Assembly: GCA_000333855.2 (NCBI GenBank)
Contig: CM007338.1
Coordinates: 258,470 to 291,851 of the forward strand
From: Endotrypanum monterogeii
Taxonomy: Eukaryota > Euglenozoa > Kinetoplastea > Trypanosomatida > Trypanosomatidae
Length of the DNA stretch: 33,382 nt
Reading direction: 5' to 3'
The position numbers were made by a program, and so were the translations under genes. The notes below the pieces were generated by a model. The model had not been told where the DNA came from, searched no databases, and saw only the letters and a program-made list of their open reading frames with translations. Shown here piece after piece: positions 27,889-33,382 of the stretch. Numbering within the stretch: the stretch's first letter is position 1; each line of letters begins with the position of its first letter.

Positions 27889-29188
27889 CTTTGGTGTGTC
27901 GAGAGAGAGGGGAGGCACATGTTGGGAAGGGGAGATCGCAGAGGACGTCCGAGCGAGCAAACGAGGGGGGAAAGACGATTCTTCGAGGAGCGCCAACAAC
28001 AAGAAAAATTCTTCTCTGAAGTAGAGGTGAACACATCTGCCTGTTCCGCGCATATTCTCCTCCCTAGCCCCGCCTGCCTTCGCGCGTTTTTGTTTTCCCG
28101 ATAGTCTTCTAGTCATTTTTTCCTTTTTTTCTTTTTTCTTTTTCTCTGTGTAGCGATGCGACAAGAAAAAGAAGCAATGAAACGAAATGAGATGCTTATC
28201 AACTACACTTTCGGCACAGTCGGGAAAGGGTGGGTACCGCTTTGCATTTCAGCTGTTGGCGACAGGAAAGCGCGAGGGGCACGCATACGCATGATATACC
28301 CGCCACGAATCTATGCGTATCCGTGCACCTGCTCAAGTCGTCACCTCTTGACTACGGGAACCCCTGTTCCATTATTGGTACAGGGTTGTGTTCCTCAGTT
28401 TACTTGATCAGCGTTTTTTTTTTTTTTAAATATCTACACCTACCCCTCCTCCCTCTTTTCCCCCTTCCATCTGCACTATCCATACCTGACGCGCGTGTGT
28501 GCGTCTGCGTTGGTGGCTGCTTTCAAAATATGAAGTAGGGAAGGGGGAAAAAATCGACCACAACAGCGGCAAGAACAGCACGATCATGAAAAAATGTTTC
28601 TCTCCACGCACATTTTTCTTTCTTCTTCTCACGATTATTTCCTGTCCTTGCTACTTGCCGCAGGGGGACACGCGAACTGCGGTAGTGACCAGCGCGATAT
28701 TCCGGGATGTGCAGCCTACAATGCATAATCAGCTGGCCCTCATCGCCCCGTTCTCCTCCTTTACACACAAAAAAGAAATTAGTCAAGAATGAAACTCGCT
28801 TGCCCTACCGCCTTCCACTGGATCGACGGAGGGAGACAACGAGGTGGCTCAGGAGGATGTGCACGAAGGCAGTCGCTCTACTGCTCCCTCAAAATAAAGG
28901 CACAAAATGCCGGCAGGCGTTGGCTCTCTTATAAGGTGCATTCTATAGCAGTAGATGATGTCTCGGTGCGGGCGGCACGACACCTCTCTCCCTCCTTCCC
29001 GGATTCACATCCTATCAAATAGTTATGCTGACGCGAATAGGCCCACTCGGACGTGTCCTCAATGAAACTTCTGTTCTCCATGCCTCTGGTTTTCTCTATT
29101 TCTCTCCCCCCCCCTCCCCTCCTCTCGTACCTGCTTGATTCCCCTTCATCTCCCTCCCTCTTACACTCACACTCACACTCACGCATTC

Positions 29189-29240
29189 ATCCCTTTTTTT
29201 TTTTTGTTTGTGTGTGTGTGTGTGTGTTGGATTCCGGAAG
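29189..29240 (+). promoter_or_regulatory. Trans-splice acceptor signal for the PPP4R1-like gene
   Basis: A poly-T tract (about 29192-29204) and a TG repeat (about 29206-29227) precede the first AG at 29239-29240. The 5' UTR of about 71 nt has no ATG and carries a 12-base A run and purine-rich sequence before the start codon. Confidence 0.5.
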
Positions 29241-29311
29241 AGGAAGTGCTCATTCACTTTTGTACGTAGATACATACGAAAAAAAAAAAAGAGAGAGGAG
29301 GAGGATCCAAC

Positions 29312-31444
29312 ATGCCGGCCGAGCTGCTCGATGACTCAAATCAGGATGCTGAGGAGGAGTTCATCTTCAACGAGTACGCCATCGATGATACCCTGGACCC
29401 TCTGAGTCGACTGTTGATGTATCACCAATCTGACTTTTCTTTGCAGCGACTCGTACTGGTGCGGGAGCTTGCTTCTACAGCGCACTACGCCGGGTACGCC
29501 GAAAGCGCACGGGCGATGATTCCGCTTCTAACCACCTTCACCCAAGATGCTGAGCCAGCGGTGCGACAAGCCCTCGTGGAGCAGCTGTTCCCGCTTGCGG
29601 AAATGTTTGTACAGCAAGGCGGCGAGGAGGGCTACCAGTACCTACTGAACGCATTCCTCCCAACCGCCTTTGAGCTGCTCGTAGATAAGAATATTGAGGT
29701 TGGGATGGTGGCGCTCGAGGCAATTCAGAAGCTGGCGAAGCTCGTGCACATGGAGCACGTTCAGTCACACCTGCTCAACGTCGTCATGACCCTTGCCCAT
29801 GACGAGCGGGCAGAAGATTACCGTGTTGTGGCGGCTCAACTCTTCAACGACCTTGCGCCACAATTTGGTAGCGAGTTCTCCACGACAGTGGTCCTCGGGG
29901 AACTGGAGTTGCTCTCCAACGACTCCAGCTTCACGGTGCGCCGAACCGTTGGAGGAAACCTCGGCGGCGTGTGTGCGGTGCTCACCACGGAGGAGGCGCA
30001 GCAGACGGTGCTCTCTCTCTACGTAACTCTTTGCGGGGATGAGATTTGGGGCGTGCGGCAGGCCTGTGCCGAGTCGATTGAGAAAGTATCGAGTGGTCTG
30101 CCGGAGTCGATGCGGGTACAGTTTATCGTCCCCGCCTTTCAGAAACTTCTTGGGGACGACTCGCGCTGGGTGCGGGTGCGCGCCTACGAGTCACTAGGTC
30201 GTCTTCTGCACACGCTACGCAGCGAGGACATTAGCCCTGAATTGCTGCGCCTCTTCACCGACATGGCCTTCCAGTCTGACGGCGTGGAGAGCCCACTCAG
30301 CGAGTACTGCGCCTTCTGCTTCCCGGCTGTGGTGCAGGCCATCGGCCCCGCTCGCTGGGACGAGGTGGCAGACGCGTACGCGACGATGCTGAAAGACGTG
30401 CAGTGGAAGGTGCGCAAGTCTCTGGCGTATTCGTTGCATGAGATGGCTGCACTGCTGGGGATGGAGATCACGGAGGAGGCTATCGTGCCAGCATTCGAGC
30501 TCCTGCTGCGCGACCTCGATGATATCAAGCGGGGTGCCGTCCTCAATGCAGAAAAGTTTCTCGCGCTTGTCACACCCGCGACACGCGACCGTCTTGTGCC
30601 TCTGCTGTGTCACGTGCCACTAGAGAGCGAGAACTGGAGGCTGCGCAACGAGGTGGCGAAGCGTATTGGAGACGTCGCTGTGCTGCTCTCGCCCGACAGT
30701 CCTTCCTTTTCTTCTGTACTGGCGTTGGTGTCGCGACTACTCGACGATAGTGTGATGGAGGTGCGCACCTCCACCTACGCGCCCGTCGCCGTCATTCTCA
30801 AACACCTGCGTTCTGCGAATGACGATAAATATCACAACTATCTTGCCTCTATTGTGAAGCTGGCGACGGCTTACAGCTTCCGTGGGCGGCAGATGTTCGC
30901 CTACGTCACGGAGCAGGTGGTGAAGGTTGGCGCCGATGATGTACTGGAGAGCGCGTTGCTGGATGGTATGGTGAAGCTCGCGATGGATCCTGTTGTCAAC
31001 ACTCGCCTCGTTGTGGACAGCGTGGCCGGTCGCACAATCCTGCGCGACCACAAGTGGGCGGACAATAACAAAGTACAGAAGGCCATGATGGTGCTGCAGC
31101 AGCAGGCTGCTTCGCAGGAAGAGATGGACATGGCAGCCGAGGCCGCTGAGGCTGCTGTGGCAACTACCCAAATATTGACCAACGATGATGGTGGCAGTGA
31201 GGTCTGCGGGGTAGAGATGCAGCACGACGAGGAGCAGCAGGGTGATGGCGGTGCTCCTTCCCCAGCGTTGCTGATCGGCCCTGATGAGATGCCTGCTGAG
31301 GCTGGGGGGCTGGTGAGCCAAGGGGGTGCCGAGCCAGCAGGTGAGATGCAGTCGCACAGTGCCACTGATACCTTCCAGGCAGCACCCAGTACTAGTACTG
31401 CCACAGCGATCTTTTATGACACCACGGCTGTTGGAGACATTTAA
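29312..31444 (+). CDS. HEAT-repeat protein resembling PP4 regulatory subunit 1
   Basis: The 710-aa product is built of helical HEAT repeats over about residues 30-590, with an acidic N-terminus (DAEEEFIFNE) and an acidic, Gln- and Ala-rich, probably disordered tail of about 120 residues. Characteristic repeats are FTVRRTVGGNLGGVC (about 207), DEIWGVRQACAE (about 243) and DDSRWVRVRAYESLGRLL (about 282). These parallel, in order, the corresponding repeats I know from human PPP4R1, and the DPLSRLLMY segment near the N-terminus also fits. PPP4R1 scaffolds and targets protein phosphatase 4. The PP2A A subunit is the nearest alternative, but it has 15 regular repeats in about 590 aa without these flanks. 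The start is the first ATG after the splice signal. Partners in this organism are inferred. Confidence 0.8.
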   Translation: MPAELLDDSNQDAEEEFIFNEYAIDDTLDPLSRLLMYHQSDFSLQRLVLVRELASTAHYAGYAESARAMIPLLTTFTQDAEPAVRQALVEQLFPLAEMFVQQGGEEGYQYLLNAFLPTAFELLVDKNIEVGMVALEAIQKLAKLVHMEHVQSHLLNVVMTLAHDERAEDYRVVAAQLFNDLAPQFGSEFSTTVVLGELELLSNDSSFTVRRTVGGNLGGVCAVLTTEEAQQTVLSLYVTLCGDEIWGVRQACAESIEKVSSGLPESMRVQFIVPAFQKLLGDDSRWVRVRAYESLGRLLHTLRSEDISPELLRLFTDMAFQSDGVESPLSEYCAFCFPAVVQAIGPARWDEVADAYATMLKDVQWKVRKSLAYSLHEMAALLGMEITEEAIVPAFELLLRDLDDIKRGAVLNAEKFLALVTPATRDRLVPLLCHVPLESENWRLRNEVAKRIGDVAVLLSPDSPSFSSVLALVSRLLDDSVMEVRTSTYAPVAVILKHLRSANDDKYHNYLASIVKLATAYSFRGRQMFAYVTEQVVKVGADDVLESALLDGMVKLAMDPVVNTRLVVDSVAGRTILRDHKWADNNKVQKAMMVLQQQAASQEEMDMAAEAAEAAVATTQILTNDDGGSEVCGVEMQHDEEQQGDGGAPSPALLIGPDEMPAEAGGLVSQGGAEPAGEMQSHSATDTFQAAPSTSTATAIFYDTTAVGDI

Positions 31445-31506
31445 CTTCGTAGCCACCCTCGCATCTTTTGACTCCCCTTCCTCAAGGGCGTATGCACGCC
31501 CCACCC

Positions 31507-31575
31507 TGTGTGTGTGTGTGTGTGTCCACGTTTCAGGGTCACTTCCCCTTCTCCCCCCACACACAGACACACACA
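31507..31575 (+). repeat. TG and CA runs able to pair as a hairpin
   Basis: A TG run (31507-31525) and a CA run with one G interruption (31558-31575) are separated by 32 nt. In the transcript they could form a stem of about 17-18 bp in the 3' UTR of the PPP4R1-like gene. Confidence 0.7.
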
Positions 31576-31785
31576 AGCCTTTCCTCTTTCGTGTTACGCC
31601 TGTGGTTTATCGAAGCAAGGTTGGCAAAGTATTCATCTGCAGCTTCATTGGCATGTGTGTGTGTGTGTGTGCCGATGGAGTGGGGTTGGTGTAGAGGCTG
31701 GACGACAGGTGAACGGAGAGTATGCTATGCGTGTGCGCCAGCGGAGGACATATTCTTCTTATGAAAACAAGCCGTGGGGTCGTTA

Positions 31786-31822
31786 GGAGGGGGGGGAGGG
31801 GGGGAGGGAGGGAGGGGGGAAG
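31786..31822 (+). repeat. G-rich tract, quadruplex candidate
   Basis: Successive G runs of 3-8 bases separated by single A residues, on the coding strand. Confidence 0.7.
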
Positions 31823-32424
31823 GCCGCCAGGAGTGGTGCGATGTGACGGTGGTAGACGTCACGGTACACCATAGACTCGCAGGAAATTGTGCTAACTCAA
31901 CTAACTAAGAGAAGGAAAAAAAGCGGAGGGCGAGAAGCACCGCCTTCTTAACGGCTACGCGCAAGTGTCTATGCACACACAAACACACACGCACACAGAC
32001 ATATATTTTTATACACACATGTTCGTTGATGCGTCTGTGGGTGTTTTGGTGTGTAAATATATGTCCGTTGGGAAATTATTTGCTGCTGGGCGTCCTCCGC
32101 CACTTTTTTCTCCGGTTTTCCGCTTTCTTCCTTTATCCTCCTGCTGTGTGGCTCTGGCTTCAGCCCACCCCCATTCAAAATATGCAGACATCTGAGCGTG
32201 GCAGAGGAGCGAATACTGAAGGAACATGCACACGCTATACGCACAGGCGCATGTATCGGTTTTTTTGTTGTTGTTTATACCCCCTCTCGCATCCTTCCAT
32301 CCTTCCTTCCTGTGCGGCGTCTGCTGATACTCACTGTTACTCTAGAGGAGTTTGTCTGCGCGTGTATGCACCTGGCTGATATTGCCTTGCATGACTCTTC
32401 TTCTTGAGCAAGAGAGGATGGGAA

Positions 32425-32460
32425 AAGGGGGGAAGGGTGGAGGGTGGAGGGTGGAGGGGG
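32425..32460 (+). repeat. GGGTGGA tandem repeat, quadruplex candidate
   Basis: About three GGGTGGA units flanked by further G runs on the + strand. Confidence 0.75.
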
Positions 32461-33308
32461 CCTAGCACGGAAATGTTTGTTTGTTTGTTGTTCTGCCTTC
32501 TCCGCTGACGAAAGCTCCCCTCGTGTTTATTCTTTTCTCACAGGGCTACTGTCTCGCGCATGCCACACACACACCCATGCACACACAAATATGATATGCA
32601 TGTATATATGTATATATTTTATATGTATAGATGTGTATCCTATTTGCGCGTGCATGTGTGTGTGTGAGCCAATGTGTGCATCCCTCAATGAAAAGTTTTT
32701 CTCTCTCGGTTTTCTCATTTCTCCTGGCGGTTGCAGAGTCGCTATGGTATGTGTGTGTATGCGTGTGTGTGCAATGCGTGTGCAATGTGTGTGTGGTCGC
32801 TCGTATTAGTACAGACACGCACGCACGCACATCGACGCACAACATCCTTTATTTCTCCTCTCTCCCTCTTTGCTGTGCTTTGGTCTTATTTTGGTGGTCT
32901 GTTGGGTATCTGTATGAATGTGTATTATTCTCGCTGTATCGACTATCCAAGGGCCCGCTGGATGTGACGTTCACATAAACCATTTTTGCGACAAGTTGTT
33001 GCAGATAATGAGGGCTGTTGAAGTAGCAGGAGAGGGTCAGAAGGGTATGGAGGAGGGAAGGGGGGGGAGTGACGATCCTTAGGTTCTCGCGTCGATCTCA
33101 TATTGATTCCTATATAGACAAACGCACACACACGAAAAAAAAAATAATATATATATATATATGTATATACAATATTTGCATATATGTATTTATATTTATG
33201 TTGTGTATGCACGTATGTCATTTTGTGTTTTTAATGTGTTGTCACTACTTTCTTTGTACTTTTCCCTCTCTTTTCAGGTTCCAGTCCAACAATTCACACA
33301 TACACACC

Positions 33309-33339
<31 letters not shown>

Positions 33340-33340
33340 C

Positions 33341-33382
<42 letters not shown>
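33309..33382. repeat. Compound TA-TG microsatellite at the window edge
   Basis: TA units (33309-33333) change to TG units that continue to the last base. Ending inside a simple repeat suggests a contig break or an arbitrary cut within an array. Confidence 0.9.

Larger units (their letters stand above)
27413..29311. other. Spacer between the Sestrin-like and PPP4R1-like genes
   Basis: No gene is supported. Features include a TG run (about 27522-27538), two adjacent CA runs (27842-27888), T-rich tracts near 28108-28145 and 28413-28427, and an ACTCAC repeat (about 29163-29182). Short open frames, including one of 83 codons at about 28156-28407, lack any recognisable domain. Confidence 0.65.
31445..33382. 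other. Spacer after the PPP4R1-like gene, to the window end
   Basis: No gene is supported. It contains paired TG and CA runs (31507-31575), another TG run (about 31653-31671), G-rich tracts (31786-31822, 32425-32460), TG/CA-rich patches around 32560-32840, TA tracts (about 33143-33200, 33309-33333) and a terminal TG repeat. A next gene, if any, lies beyond the window. Confidence 0.65.

Noticed and set aside
28156..28407. 83-codon + strand frame
   Set aside because: ATG-started and of mixed composition, but with no recognisable domain and no supporting neighbour; insufficient evidence.
30737..31576. 279-codon - strand frame over the PPP4R1-like gene
   Set aside because: Antisense shadow; includes a CA repeat translated as Thr-His.

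Overview
This is a trypanosomatid nuclear chromosome fragment, most likely from Leishmania or a close relative in the Leishmaniinae. Every convincing gene lies on the + strand and none has an intron. The genes are separated by long, pyrimidine-rich, microsatellite-laden spacers. Most genes have a polypyrimidine tract followed by an AG shortly upstream of the ATG, as expected for spliced-leader trans-splicing of a polycistronic transcript. The ribosomal proteins eS27 and uL1 read as typical Leishmania orthologues. The species is not resolved.

Layout, left to right: (1) 1-1919, spacer, probably the 3' UTR region of an upstream gene. (2) 1920-3800, a 626-aa protein with five RanBP2/NZF zinc fingers and a C-terminal FYVE domain. 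(3) 5434-5694, ribosomal protein eS27. (4) 6745-7365, a small Dpy-30-motif protein. (5) 8302-10092, an FtsH-type AAA metalloprotease of family M41. (6) 11741-12385, ribosomal protein uL1 (L10a), preceded by a TA repeat with a 52-base N gap. (7) 12386-18141, 5.7 kb with no intact gene, but with an island at about 15560-17250 that looks like decayed coding or retroposon sequence. (8) 18142-18957, a minimal CAMKL (SNF1/CIPK-like) kinase. (9) 18958-23557, 4.6 kb of low-complexity spacer. (10) 23558-27412, a 1284-aa divergent Sestrin-family protein. (11) 29312-31444, a HEAT-repeat protein resembling PPP4R1. (12) 31445-33382, spacer running into a TG repeat at the window edge.

The genes are not an operon in the functional sense, because trypanosomatid polycistrons mix unrelated genes. 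Two proteins stand out. The NZF-FYVE protein combines likely ubiquitin binding with PI3P binding, the combination ESCRT-0 supplies in other eukaryotes. The Sestrin-like protein keeps the peroxidase-type Cys and Tyr but appears to have lost the partner His and the leucine-pocket residues. An AMPK-related kinase and a phosphatase regulatory subunit flank the Sestrin gene, which is suggestive for nutrient or stress signalling but may be chance.

All calls rest on reading the sequence and on remembered family signatures. No database search or alignment program was run.
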